A stretch of DNA of 64,000 nucleotides. Origin: Xiphophorus maculatus (lineage: Eukaryota > Chordata > Actinopteri > Cyprinodontiformes > Poeciliidae). The notes below the pieces were generated by a model. It saw only the letters and a program-made list of their open reading frames with translations. It ran no database searches and was not told the origin of the DNA. The stretch lies in the NCBI RefSeq assembly GCF_002775205.1, contig NC_036447.1, positions 17,962,501 through 18,026,500 of the forward strand, read 5' to 3'. This document shows positions 11,701-25,486 of the stretch, one piece after another (the stretch's first letter is position 1; every line of letters starts with the position of its first letter). The position numbers were made by a program, and so were the translations under genes.

Positions 11701-14700
11701 ATTTAAATTTATTTTTGATTTGGTTTTGCAGAAAAGGTCAAGCAGTGACAAATCAAAATACAAAATTGTGGTTAAGGATAAGCTACATGCCTTTAGATTT
11801 GAACTTCTATGCTGTTTCATGAGTAGATTGGCGAGCTAGGGTTTTCTTTTTTTGACAAGTTATGAAGCAAAACCTTTAACCTTTGTGATTCAGTTCAACG
11901 TGGTCTCCAGCATTTTGCAGTTTACATGCTCTATATTTGTACTTCACTCCAGGCAGGTTTATAGTGACTAACAGAAAAACTCCAGCAGTAGCAGTAAACA
12001 TGATCCGACCAGAGGCATGGAGTGGAGAGGAGCAAGATGACAAACAAGGACATAAGTAGCTCACAAACTGAACAGTGGGGGATTTAACTCAGGGCACCAT
12101 TCACTTAATGAAACTACAAAAATGCTTTTCCTCTCAGCAAGACATAGAAATTATTTACAGTAAGAAAAAGAAAGCAGTGCTCCTGGCTTCAATCTAGTTC
12201 TTTCTCCTTTTTTGGGAGACGGAAATTGACCGAAGTTCTGCGACTGCAGAGTTTACGACCCCGAAAACTACCTGGGGAAATACTAGTTACCAAGTCAGAT
12301 ATTAAAATGATTTACTTCTCCCTGTATTAACTAGTTGTATATTTTCCAAAACAGAAATATTCCACATTTTTATATCTGCTAGACTGAAACAAACATGGAA
12401 GACCATTTAGTTCCATGTTAAAATCAGGGTTCTTCTTTTCAGGTGCGGGCTGCTGAGTCATATTTTGTCTCTCCAAATCATACGGCGTTCAGATCCCGCT
12501 GTGGGAGGGCTTTATGGCAGCTTGCATGCTTCTCGTTTCTCTGCATAAAGGAAATGTTCCTCCTATAATGTCCTTAGCTGTGGGTGCCTTTCAAGTTTAC
12601 TGAGTCATCGGTTAAATTAGGTTAAAAACGAACCATCAGTCATGCCTTTATTGTGAAGGGATAAACAAATTTGAAAAAAAAAAAAAGAAAAATGTCCAAA
12701 TGTGTCTGGGAGAATTACAAGATGATCAAAGCGTGGCGGATCATCACAGGCTGACAGTAACGCAGTTCGGTTCTGACAAATCTTCACCCAGTCTGACCTT
12801 GAAATAAACAGAAACGGATGATGAAAAGCAGTGAATATTTTTCTGGCGAATACCAGGAGATGATGCAATAACTGGGTGACAGGAAACTCTCACAGTTTCA
12901 GATGCAGATAGACTTATGTCAATTAAAACTTCAAAATGCCTGAAGTACACAGCATACATCACATTCACTAGCATGTGAAGGAAGTACACTTTGCATCCTA
13001 TAGGTACTCACTAAACTCTGTTACTAAGCCTTTGTTAAGTATTTATTGGATCAAATGCTATTTTGTTCAATTTAATTTAATAAACTTGTATTTAAAAATG
13101 GAAAACAAGAAGATAACACTTGAATAGATTAAAAATTATCAAATTTAACAAGACAACTTACAAAATGTTGAGCTGAGTCTTTCAAATCATTTAAAAATAA
13201 AAGGCCTCAAATCACAAATGCTCATTTTGAATTCAATGCCGGCAATGTAGTCGAGACAGAGACATGTTGCCACAATGTTGCATCACCTTCCCTTTAACAA
13301 TTGTCTTTATCTGTTTGAGGAACTAAAGGGAACAACTCTTTCATCCATTTAAATGTTCACTATACGTCTCTGACCTTGCATCTCATACTAAAGAAAACCC
13401 CAACAACCCTGGAGTTTGATTCTGAAAGGAGTTTTAAACTCTCAACTGAAGGATAAAGTTTTCAGTCATACTTTTTCATTGATATTTGATTCTAACAAAG
13501 CATCTATTGCAGGGATATTGTTTGAATATTTTCTTTTGCTTTTAACATAGTTGAGTTTTGGTGTGCATCAGATACAGAGAAGAAAAACGCAGCAGAAATA
13601 TACAACGATGAATTTAGACATTGTTGTTTGAAAGCCGGACAAATGTTTTAAAATGATCAAGTTTACAGAGGCACAAGGTTTCTGTCAATTTCTTCAAAAT
13701 CATGAATGAACCATATCTGTGTGTCTCACTGATAACCAGAAACAGGGCAGGGGGCGGGTTGTGGATCAGAGTGTAGACTGATTGTCTTGGATGTGGGAGG
13801 ATGTGGTTTGATCTACAGTTCCTACAAGTGTCAAACTGTGATAGAGAAAGGTCTTTAATCTGGCATCTGTTCCTTTGAATGTGACATACAGCACATATAG
13901 TGCGCCTCCAGAGAGTACATATGATGTAGTTTGATTTACTTTAGCTACAGTTATGAAGTACTTTAGCATTATAAATTATGTGTTTGTAAAATTCTTGTGA
14001 TAAGTACAGTTTTTGCAGTTTTTGATACAATAACAAAACTTAGCTCTGATCTGGTGTCATTGGCATAAATTTTAAAATGAGTTGTGTGTGTTTTAAAGAA
14101 AACTTGTGTCTTCACACTTTGTACGACTATATATATTCTGTACTAATGCCCCTGTCACATTATTGTGTTTGTGGATAATGATTCAGTGAGTTGCTGTGTA
14201 AGATGAATTATCTTCCTGTTTTGATGTACTACACTTTTGAAAATATAACATATGCTGTTTGATCAGCAGCTTGGTCAGGAAGATTTTGTGGACTTTATGA
14301 AACATTTCAATTCTCAGGCACCACATGTGAAGTGATATTGGCTAGTGCTATAAAACTTTAAGTACTAAGCAATAGTCTCAACAATCACGTAATAATAATG
14401 TTTTCTAATCTCAATGCAATTTAAATGCCATGTTTTTTAATGGTTTTTAACAGGAATCCATAGCACCAGCTTTAAACTACTTTAGCTACTCACATTTTAG
14501 TAAAAAATAATTAATCTTTTTCTGTTTCCTCACCTTCTCTACAGAGTAGCACATCATAATTTTACTGTATAAGAGGAGTAGCAGAAATGATGAACACTGA
14601 CAGATTGTCGAGTCAAATTTAGCAATGATCTGTCCTTTCTGATTATAGACTCCCGGTTAATAATCACTGCTTACACTCTGTTTTCTTCAACCTTACACTC

Positions 14701-17700
14701 AGAAATCAAGGAGACACCAACAGGCCTCCATCTTGCTGTCCTTCAGATCCACAAGCCAGTTCCTGTTTCAGACAATTATCACCTGGAAAACCTTCACCGG
14801 GCGTGCTCAACACTCGTCCAAACTGCCTGGCAAACATATAAATAATTACTGCCTTTTACAGAACTTGTCCTTCACCTTGTTTAGCGATCTGGAGATCCTC
14901 CGCATACCAGCTGTTTCAATAACTCGCCTCCTCCAAATGAGAACAATTTAATTCACAAGACTGTATCTAATAAACCACCTGAGCTTTTGCAATAACCTTT
15001 CACTCCTCATCCAGGCATTTCTTAGCTGCTGCACAGTCCCATCGTTATTCAAGTACTTGTTGGATTGGTCTTTTTTTTTTTTTAAAGAGAAGACATTTTC
15101 ATAGCTTTATTAAATCACTTAATGCTGATCTTTATTATTCATGTTTTTATGGTCAGAGTGACTACACATTGATGATGTCCACTGTTGTGTATTCAGTTAA
15201 TAGAAAAACTGTAGCACAGATTAATTTTTTTCTTTACTGTTCTACAAAACAAATAGTTAATAAAATTGCACGTTTTTTGGGGGAATCTAGGTGTCATTTT
15301 TGACTGAAAAATGAAGTAAGTTGCTGTATTTGTAAAAATAAACTATTAAAGCTACATTTTAACTTCAACAGGTTAATCTAAACAGCTAGAATATTTAACA
15401 AACAGGAGAAAAATGAGTGGGAGGCAGGATGTATTCATACCACGTACTGTATATGTTCTCCTGAAACCAGTAATAAGACGTGGAGATAAAGTATGTGTGG
15501 GTGTGTTTGTGGTTCTGCTTTCTCTGGCTGCCTGATGAGTCCTAATTGAACAGTCTTTTGATTTTAAATAACATTTTTCAGCAAACAACCTGGAGTTTAG
15601 AATAAACTGATGATTTCCTGAAAAGCCAGGGATTGAAATACTGAAAAAAAAAAATGCAGCCTCGCTTTTGTGTTTAGCACTGTTTTATAATTTTCACCCC
15701 ACTGATGTAGTTCAATTTGCTAAATCTTGAAATATTCTCATGTTCGTTCTAACATTTTGTCTCAGTACTTTCACTTTAGCCTTCCATTCCCACCCTCCTC
15801 CGCGCAGACGATTGTATCACTCAATGCATCACAACTAAAATACGTCATTGTGGTTAAATATAGAACCCAACTGATCCCACAATCATGTCACTTTTGGCAT
15901 GCTTGGTCTTGTCTTGTGTGCAGTGATTCTTTTTAATCCCAACAGACCTTTCGAGAATCCCGTGTGTTGAAGTGAGTCATTAGCTGCCAGTTGTCCTGCC
16001 TCCTCCCAGTACCGCTCCTTCTGCTCCCAGAGTCTATTTTAATTCAGTAGAAATTATAAGTGACTGAATTACAATCGCTGTGTTTCCTCCGATATGCCCC
16101 TGTATGCACAGTATCTTGAGAGGCTCAGTTTTAAGCCTCGAGCCAACATGGAAACAGTTGGTGCTTGTGTGCGCTCCTTAATGCCTTTATTCAGTTCCTG
16201 TTGCTATTATTTCACACTTTATTTTTGAATAATTTGCACTCCAGGTTTGGTTTATTTTTAGTTGAGTTTTTGATGGATAAAAAGAATCTTTTGTGCAAAA
16301 CAATTTATAAAATTGTGAGAATTTGAGATGGACTGCCTTTACACATGATTTCAATTAATTTCTGTTTCAAAAGTAAAAAAAGTTTTCTCTCAGCTTATTT
16401 GTGATGAACAAAAAAGTTATTCTAATTTTTAAAACTGGGAAATCGTACATACCTGATCCTGTAAAAGCCCATTTTGTAATGAGTTAATTTCATTTTTGTG
16501 TTGGGATATCTTTTAAGTCATTACCGAATGCATACACTTTAGCATTTACATTCTAAGCTAATTTCATCTTCATTTTGGGCTTTTCAGTAATGATTTAAGC
16601 TCTCTTTTTTTTCTACTATAAATTTGTCTCTAACACACAAGAACAACAAGAACAGTGATAAAACTGTTCCAACATTATTTGGTCTTTATCCTAGAGTAAT
16701 TTTATCTATGACCAGAATGAAGGCACATGAACTCATCAAACCAATGATGGGCGTCATCACAGCAGATAGATTTTGCTCAATCATTTTACTGTGTGAAAGA
16801 TTAGACAAACTAAAGCAACTTTCCTCAATTCAAAGGGAATCTGACTCTACAGATGATAAAACTGCGTCATAAAACACACATCTTTAATGAAAAACAACTA
16901 ATAGCAGCAGAACATCGTTCTCCACTCGTGGCACAGCCTCATATTGAAGCAATAAATACTGAGCCGGAAACACAAAGTCCATCTAACAAACATCTGGTTC
17001 AAACCAAACAATTTCTGCCACAGCTCAATGTATTCAGTTTTTTGAAAGAAAGGGACACTGATATAAAGGTTACCTAAAAAGTAAATGTCACTTCTTGTAC
17101 AAGCAACAAGTAAGTGAAGTGAAGTGCTCTGTATTTGTTGAAAATCCTCTTGAGTAAATTTTCGTATATTTTCAACAAGAAGTGGAGGATGCAGTTCTGA
17201 GTTACTATTTGTACTGCCTGCAAAAGTTCACAAGAGGGCAAACTAGCTATGAAATTGTGTTACAACAAGCATCAGGGTAATGAACTGGCTTCAGAAAAGT
17301 CAGAATAAACAATTAGCGCAGTATACATTGTTGTAATTAACTTGGTCTCAGATCAAACCCTATGATTTAAACTGCAGATTTTTTCTTGTTGACTGTTCTT
17401 TTTATTATTTTTCTCTTTTGGATTTAGTTTCCCTAGCGTAGTATTTTCCTTTCTGGTTTTCTTAGTTTCTCAGAGGTGTTAAATGTCCTGCTACATCTCA
17501 AGGTAGCAGAACACCAGGCCTCAAACATTAGTTGACAAAACACTATTCATATGGCTAATATGGATAGTGAATTAAAAACTATTGTTAAAATTTAGGATTA
17601 AGCTGAATATTTCAAGATATTCAATTCAATACATTTTAGGAAGGAGGTTTTAATGGATCAGTTTGAGAAAAATTGATTCAGAATTCACATTGGGAGAATG

Positions 17701-19150
17701 AAAACAAGTATATTCATGTTTTTTGTTAACTTAATGGGAGTCAAAGTTCCTTTTAGTTTTTCAGTGTTTTTGTGGATATTCTCCTCATTCTTCACAGAGG
17801 AGGTCCAGCATCGTTACCCTGCCAACAGCTCTTTTCATGTCCATCCCCGTTTAAAAGTCTCTAAATCCACCACTGTGTCTTCTCTATTTTAAAACAAAAG
17901 ATGCATCAGAAGAAAATATCCAAATATTCATTCTTTGAAATAAGAGTTGAAACTAGTTTGCTGACAGATGAGATTGTGCAATTTACTCCCAAGAAACACA
18001 GGAAGCCATCATGATTTTTTGCAGACCAGATGAAATCTCATTTCCTGGTCAGCAAAAAATATCCCTAAATCAGCAATTACAGTTATGGTACTAATATAGA
18101 CAAACATACTATGTGGCGAGACAGAAAAGTTTTGAAAGATTGTGGATATGTCAGTAAATTGTGGCTTTAACCTGACTCTACTTACAAAAAATATGTTGGG
18201 TAATATTACATGCGGGGTAATTGGTTATTGCCTTTTTTAAATTGCAGTTCATGCAGAAATTCTGAATAAAACAAATGAGAAAATTTACTCAAGTGAATTG
18301 TTCTGATAAAAGCTTTACTGGTAGAGATACAAGATCAATATCAAAACAAAATAGGGACAGGACTTTATTGCTTTAATTTCAATTAATTAATGACATAGAT
18401 TTTATCTTTACAGCATTATTAATGACATTTTTTGTTTTTGACATGTGAAAGTCCCAAGCTGGAACCTTTGTTGAAACAATCTGATGATAAAGACTATTGA
18501 CGTTATGCCAAAAGGAGCTAGCCTATCACCAAAGCTAATAAAGCCTAAAGTAGCATTTCAAAATGTTTTGTATCAGCACAAATGTCCCAAAAGCTTATGT
18601 CAATGTCTAAAGTCCACAATTCAAAATAAATATTTTTAAAACTAAGCTATATGGATGATCAGTGGTTCCTAAAGCACTTGAAAAATGAATGGATGTAAAA
18701 GCACTTTAGACCAATCTGAGGGTTGAATAACCTAAATAATAAATGAAAAAGAAGAAATATCTTTGTTGAGCTCATTTGTCTATTTATTCAGTAATTTCAG
18801 TAAAAGGCTTTTTTAAATTGAAAATGTTCATTTTGTTGATATATGGTATTCAGCTTAAAATGCTGACCTTGTAGTTTTATTCAGAGCAGTTGTTGGTAAG
18901 GGCTACCTCATTTCAGTTGAATTTTTCCAAACTCCTGCAAACATTTCACTGACAAAGAAATGTTTGAACAGGATAGAATATGTGGGAGAAAGACACTATT
19001 TACTTTTAGTAAATATCCAGGCTTTGGAAAACAGTGCACCACATTGTTTATCCTGTTGTGGTTTCAACCATAAGTTGTTTCCTAACTACTGGAAAATAAA
19101 AACACAGGATTTTATTACCTAGGGTAATATTTGCTTATGAACATCCTTAA
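8750..19150. other. Long gene-free stretch
   Basis: No exon set, RNA gene or intact mobile element could be supported. The region is AT-rich, with scattered poly-A/T runs and short open frames lacking domain motifs, for example near 9,630-9,970 and 10,820-11,230. A stretch ending GCTGAATAAAGCCATTATAG near 11,190 resembles the 3' end of an old retroelement, but its start cannot be placed. Conserved noncoding elements could be present and would need cross-species alignment to see. Confidence 0.4.
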
Positions 19151-19264
19151 AAATTGAAAGTAAAAAATATCAATTGCTCCAGCATCATTAATAAAGGAAG
19201 TATATATTTCTCCTCCTCCCAGTTATTCATAAGTCTTGCAGAAGTGGTCACACCGGATGCAAGG

Positions 19265-19336
19265 CATATAAGATTCGATGGCTTCTACAAAAAATTGATT
19301 TGTCCGCTGTCCTTGGTTGCTTCTCATCCAACAGAG
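19265..19336 (+). promoter_or_regulatory. C-type lectin promoter and possible 5' UTR exon
   Basis: CATATAAG at 19265-19272 is a plausible TATA box. About 65 bases downstream a consensus splice donor (GAG|GTAAGTTT) sits at 19336/19337, so a short noncoding first exon from about 19,295 to 19,336 fits. It would splice to the exon carrying the lectin start codon at 19596, which is preceded by a reasonable acceptor (TTGTTAAG before 19,570). Motifs and spacing are seen; the exon is inferred. Confidence 0.4.
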
Positions 19337-19595
19337 GTAAGTTTTTACACATGTATGAAATCATGAATTCTTAAGAAATGTTTCAATGATCATCACAAAC
19401 ACTTTAAATTTACTTTTATAAACTTTGCTCTCATGCTTAAGATAAAATCCACAACAATGTGAGATTTTTAGTTGAAATTATATAAATTTGTGTTGCTTTT
19501 TTTGGTCACACTGATGAAAGTTTAGCTTCTGTTTCAGAATCTAACAATGTCACATTATAATTGTTAAGGTTTCACTTCATCAATAGCGCAGAAAG

Positions 19596-22500
19596 ATGAG
19601 TGTGGAGTACCAACTCTCAAAGATAGATGATACGGACATGACCAGAAGTGAAATTGCCTACAAAAATTTTTCCTCTGATGGGAAAAATTTTCTCATTTCA
19701 GGTACTGACACAACCCTAACGTTTACTCAAGCTTTTTCTCATTAACACATATCTGGTATATCTAACATAACCATCGTTATCTTACCAAATAATGGCAGAT
19801 TCTCTTTGCTGCTCATATATCAATATTCTTATTAATATTCTAATAACTTCCAAAATTGTTTTTAGAAGCAGATAGAGGAGTAGTAAAAACTTTAATGCAA
19901 ATTTGTAAAAATAGCTTTTGGAATATTTGTGGATTTGTATGCAGCTAAAGCTCTGAATTGTCCGTGTTGTAAAAATTTATTTTGTAAAGCAAAACATCAA
20001 TCAAGCTGCAGATTGTTTTGACCAAACATGAAACGAAAAGTACAACGCTTTTTTTTCTTCATTTTTTTTCTCCAGCTTGCATCCATTCCTTTTGCAAAAA
20101 GAAACTGAAAGTTGCCATCTTGCATCTATTTCAACAGGCAACTCTAAATAATAACACATCAACAATCGTAGCCCCCTTTGGATTTGAATTCACTCGAATG
20201 TGAATTACTTTAATTGATTTTGTAGTGTTTCATTTTAAAGGCTATTATCCTAAAAGCTTTCACAATTCAACTTTCACAACTTCCTCAAACGACTTCATGA
20301 ATTTTAAGTTTATGCTTCTGCTTTCCCTGCTGTCAATCAGTTTATTCCCTGAGAAGCAAGAGCTTTAAGGTTGCTACAATTGGCCTTGGACTGCTCTGCG
20401 TTGTGCTGGTGGCATGGCTAATCGGTCAGAGTGTTCACAGTGAGTTATCCTTTTTATAAATTTGCCCAAATATTCACACTGTGTGACCTAAAAAATTTAA
20501 ATGACTGATTTGTCTGTTTTTGTTTCTTTTTTAAACTTCTGTGTAGATCAAAAGGTAAAACAAGACCATCAGGACACATTAAAAGCCCTCAATGAAAACA
20601 AAGAGCAGCTTCAAGCAAACCTGAAGACAGTGCAAAGTGCAAAAAGAGAGCTAGAAGCCAATTTGAAGGAGCAACAGGGAAATAGCAATTACTTATCCAG
20701 ACAAATAGACATACTGCGTTCCAATAACAGAGAACTAACAAATGAGAGAAATGATCTTAAGAATAAGCAAAGAGAGGCAGACGCCAACAAAACTGCTTTA
20801 AACAACGAGTTGGGACAGCTGAGAGACAGTACAGCCCGGCTGCAGAAAGAAAGAGATTCATTGAGCACTGCCCAAACCAACTTAAATACACAATACAACG
20901 CAGTTGTCAAAAGAACCAAAGAACTACAGGATAATTATGACACTGCTACTAAGGACAGGAACAATTTACAGAACAAATTTAACAATGTGAGCAGATCTAG
21001 AGATCAGCTCCAGTTAAGATACAATGACATGATCAATAAGATGGAGGAGCTACATGACAAATACAACTTCTCCTTAAGTGAGAAAGGCAAGCTGTCGAGC
21101 ATCCACCTAAACCTTACAGCTGAAATCAAAGTACTGGAAGACTTGAACAATATGCTGAGAAAGGCAGAAAGTACCTTGCAGAGCTCATATGGATCAGTGC
21201 AAAGGGAGAAAAGTGAACTTCAGAGCAGCCTGAAGAATGTAACCGCTGAGCGAGATCTTCTGAAAGCAAACGTTGATAACCTGACTGCTGAGCAAGAGGA
21301 GCTGCTGGGGAGAATCGACAAACTGAATGCAACTCTTCAAGGTAACATTGAGGAAATACTCAGAAAAGTCTTTACTGAAGCCTTTAACTTTTTTTTTTTC
21401 CTTTTTAAAAAGAATGTCTGCATAGATATTTGATATCAGAGTATTTCGATAACACTTTCTTCTGAAAAGCTAGGAGTTTTTTTTTTATTTTAGTTTGGCT
21501 AGCTAAGGAATGTGTTCAACTTTGTTGTTTGTAACACAGAGAAACGTTGCCCTGCTGGCTGGAGGAAGTTCCAGTACAGCTGCTACTTCCCCTCTACCAC
21601 CAAAAAAACCTGGACGCTAAGCAGAGAGGACTGCCACAGCAAGGGAGCAGACCTGGCCATTGTGACCAGTAAAGATGAAATGGTGTGTTCATCTAATATA
21701 TACCATGAAAGTGTCAATAAAGTCAAAAGTCTTTTTAAAATATCTAAACAAATCTAATCAATAATGTGGAGTTGCACAAAAAAAAAAAAAAAAAAAATAC
21801 AAAGTGAATTGGAAATCGGTAATATCAGAGAGCCCTTTAAAAGTTTAGCCATGTATAGCATACTTAATCTCAGTTATTATGGTTGTAAAAATTTTGGTGC
21901 AAATCTCAGTGGTTTCAAATGTCCATATGTATCTTGAAATTCATTGGTGTGTAAAGACAAACCATTTTAAGCAATGACCCATACCATCTTGCACTTCAGA
22001 AATGCATTTCAAGTCCAAAAGTGACTTGCTCAATTTTTACTACCAAACTGTGACCTTTTCCTCCTTAATCCCTATGCATTGTATTTTAAGAGGTTGCTTC
22101 AGAGGTAACATACGACGTTCATAGACTAGACCCAACATAAGGTTTTAAAATGCACTTTTAATTTTTATGTTAAAATCCATATGAACATGTGGCGAGATGG
22201 CTGATATCACCTTAACGGCAACCAACTCTCTAAGTAAATCTGAAATTTCTTTTAAAAAACGTTTATTCCCAGCATAATAAGCAAGATAGTATTTTATCAA
22301 CTGTCTTGTTTTTGCCTTCCTAGAACTTCATCAACAGCTTGTACAATGACAAAGAGGTGTGGATCGGTCTGACTGACGGAGGAGTGGAAGGGCAGTGGAA
22401 ATGGGTTGATGGAACACCACTGACTTTAATGTAAGGAGCTTTGAAACATTTTCTATCCAAAATTTTAAATCCACATAACAGTTTTTATTTCATTTGTGCT

Positions 22501-22661
22501 TTTGGGCCACTGCATTATTTAGGTTCTGGGCTCAAGGGCAGCCAAACAGCCATCAAGGGAGGAACCAGGACTGTGTGGAGGTCTGGCACCGTACCAAAGG
22601 GGATGGTGACTGGAATGATGAGAATTGTAGCGTTGAACAACACTGGATCTGTGAGAAGTAG
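19596..22661 (+). CDS. Type II membrane C-type lectin with long coiled-coil neck (CD209/CLEC4-like)
   Basis: Six coding exons join in phase: 19596-19701, 20341-20439, 20547-21341, 21540-21682, 22324-22430 and 22523-22661, giving 462 aa. Order: a short cytoplasmic tail with a YKNF (YxxPhi-type) sequence; a transmembrane segment at about 46-63; a neck at about 69-333, all from one exon, rich in E/K/Q/N/L with heptad spacing and seven N-x-S/T sites; and a C-type lectin domain at 337-460. The lectin domain has six cysteines (337, 347 region, 363 region, 434, 452, 460), a WIGLTD core, QPN at 423-425 and WND at 447-449. QPN replaces the mannose-type EPN, so the calcium site looks usable but sugar preference is uncertain. 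The three-exon split of the lectin domain is typical of vertebrate group II receptors. Likely a myeloid or lymphoid pathogen-recognition or adhesion receptor. An exact orthologue cannot be assigned. Confidence 0.9.
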
Positions 22662-22728
22662 CTTTCCTTTGCAGCTTTGCTTCCAAAATACATTCAATCA
22701 CTTTATCATGTATGTGAACATATTGTGA

Positions 22729-22890
22729 TCAGATAAGACCAAAATCAGCAATTTTGATCTACATTCAAAATGGTATATGTGAGGAAAAACTAAAAATGCT
22801 GTGAGCACAGCGTCCCCACAGTGAGACACGGTGGTGGCATCATCATGCTGTGGGAAGGTTTTTCTACAGCAATTACAGTAAAGCTTGTAA
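22729..22890 (+). mobile_element. Tc1-like transposase fragment downstream of the lectin
   Basis: About 70 bases after the lectin stop codon the sequence reads through a Tc1-like transposase piece: GATAAGACCAAAATC (the SDETK region), then codons giving VRHGGGIIMLW at about 22,818-22,850, a close variant of the widespread fish Tc1 words KHGGGSIMLW. It is truncated at both ends and probably forms part of the lectin 3' UTR, whose likely poly(A) signal is AATAAA at 23,342. Confidence 0.65.
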
Positions 22891-24401
22891 ACTCAATAGC
22901 GTTCACAGAATGTAATTATTTACATTTTTTGGTCTTGAAAAAGTTTTCCTTTCTTTTCACTCAGTATTTTCTGCAGTGTAATTCGCATATTTGGACTTGC
23001 GCTGCTATTTCATTTGTAAAATGGAGCTTGCTGGCGATCTGATTTTTTTTTCTTATTGTTGAACTGATCATTATTCCGACTCCATCTGAAAAAGATCTAT
23101 ATAACACAGTTGTATCCATTTGTTCTGAAGTGTGCTTAAAAGATTTCATGCTTTGAAATTTTTTTTGAATGAAAATATATAAAAAAAGTACGTTTTTTTT
23201 CTAGCTGGTAATTCTGCGTGAGAGTTTAGTAACACTTAGATTTCAGTCTTTTTTGTACTAACGTCTTGTCGGAATCCAGATTAGAGGTTGTACATTTTTT
23301 AATACCAAACCAATTTATGCTACTGATAACTTGATTCTGTGAATAAAAAAATCATTTTCTTGAGAGTATACTTGTAACTATTATGTGGTTGTATGTTGTA
23401 TTATTTAGCTTATTATTGATCATAGTTAAGTTGCATTCTTGATCCAAAGTCTCGTTCTCTCCAATCCGTTCTTGCAGATTTTCTCTTTTGAAATGTGTGA
23501 TCAAGTCATTGTAAACCTAAATGTATCTTATTAAATGAGAATAATGAACACAGTGTAAGATAGGTCTGCCTGCCATCTATCTCCTCTATTTTTTCAGTAC
23601 TTTTCAAAATATTTCTTTGTTATGCCTTTTCACATGACACAAAAAAACGACAACCAAAAATAATATGAACGTCATGCAAACAAAGGCCAGAATACAGCAA
23701 AATAAAAGGTGGATAGTTGAATTGAGCATAGCTGATGAACATTTTGAGTGCAATTCCTCCCGAGTATTACAGAAAGTGTATCACCATTAGAGAGAAAATG
23801 CCTTGATTGCACTTATCTCAGTTTTTCCATTTTAATAACTGTTAAATAAATATTAGTTTTTTAAGTCTCCACACTTCCATTCTTCTAATATAAACAGATT
23901 TACACTTTTGCAGTTTCTGAGAAAACTTACCATCTATATCAAATTAGAAGGTTGACATAGTTTAATTATCCTTGATGTATTTAATATATTTGTCTATAAT
24001 TTTTGAATTTGGGGGCTTTTTGAGGAATTGTTGGTGTCAGTCAATGAATTATTTTAGTACAAGCATCAACTGATACTAATCTGATACTTCATTGATGTTA
24101 ATAATGAAAACAGCGCAAGTTCACAGAGGACATTTAATCAGTACTGCATCCTTTTCTAGTAATGCTGAAGTCTCTCCTTATTTTTCCTTTTCTTGACATT
24201 TACAAATATTTTGTCCCAACCACAATATATGCAGGACAGAGTTAATGCTCCAACACAGGTTAACTCAGTTAAAAAGAACAAATATAACTATGTCTTCTTT
24301 GCTGAAAACCTTTCGAAAATTCCCAACTGTGTACACCTGGCAGGATCACTGCTTGATGTTGTTATGATACAGTGAATTTTTACACTCTGATCTGGCATTT
24401 T

Positions 24402-25137
24402 CAGATCAGAGAAACCAGAAGATGACTATTCTCTCTATGAGACAGAGTCAGACTGTTTAGTTTACATCTGTTTTTAATGTACAACACATTGTAAAAGCAA
24501 TGTGCTCTGATCTGTGTATTTTGACGTTCAGATTTCTAGAACAAAACCCTCCATCTGCTGTATATCCTGTCTTAAAGACGCCCCATGATGTTACCCACAG
24601 GTATGATTCATTAAATACAGTATTTAAAGAGTAGTGGACTATTTAAATGCTATGTTCTCAATCTTAGTGTGTGAGGTAATTTTTAAAAAAAATATTTAGT
24701 AGATTGTTGTATATTCTGTCAAAAAAGAAATTCAGTCATTTTAAATATGATCAACAGATTAGCTAAATGTTTCAGTAGCCAGTTGAAAAATACTTTTTTA
24801 AGAACATTTCACACAAGAAAACAACCTAAGAACACTCTCAAAGTTGGTTAGGATTGACTTTAATGTGCTTACATATTCTAATAGATGGAGGTAAAACAAG
24901 TTGCATAATAAAATAAACAATTGACATAAATTATGTAAATATCCATTAACTGTGCCTTGTATAATTTAGTTACAAAATTAAACAAATACTGACTGATACA
25001 TGTTTTTCTTCTTTTCTCTCTTTTACGGTACTATCCAAAAATATCTGAGTCCATATCTTCATCTGACACTTGTGATTATTCATCGTCTAAATCTAGGGAC
25101 TCCCAAAGCAGCAGTGACACAGTTTTAAACTGTGATC
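24402..25137 (+). pseudogene. Possible N-terminal exons of the B-box/FN3/GVIN relic
   Basis: Three small exon-like pieces precede the B-box exon. After a TTTTCAG acceptor at about 24,404 a frame reads EKPEDDYSLYETESD. After GTTCAG, 24,532-24,600 reads FLEQNPPSAVYPVLKTPHDV and ends at a donor (CACAG|GTATGA). Near 25,030-25,134 a Ser-rich frame (YPKISESISSSDTCDYSSSK) continues it in matching phase, but the expected acceptor there reads TACGG instead of an AG. Together they look like the acidic and Ser-rich N-terminal part of a TRIM-like protein. The phase match is seen; the linkage is inferred. Confidence 0.35.
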
Positions 25138-25486
25138 GGTATCATCTAACCCAAATGTAGAAGTTGCTGTCATTCAAACACTTTTTCTCCAGGCTCCGTC
25201 AAGGATCCTGACATCATGTCACAATAATAATAACCCACCTCAACCTCAACAAAGAAGTTTTCCTTATGTTTAAATCCATCCACATTCTATCAACCTGCCA
25301 ACAAGGGAGCCCACTGAGTTCTTAATACGCCATTAAAGACCTTGATCTGACTCTGCAAAATAAAATTAGCATTTCTGATTAGTTTATGAGTAGAAACGGT
25401 CTTCATTTGTGGGATGATTCCACTTTACAAATATAATTCAACTGTTCTTTATTTTGTAATTACCTGCTTTTCTTTACTCCTCTCAG

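Noticed and set aside
19154-19366. 70-codon open frame before the lectin gene
   Set aside because: It overlaps the proposed TATA box and 5' UTR donor, has no signal or domain, and does not join the lectin frame.
22441-22728. 95-codon plus-strand frame overlapping the last lectin exon
   Set aside because: It reads the last lectin exon in the wrong frame and extends into the preceding intron.
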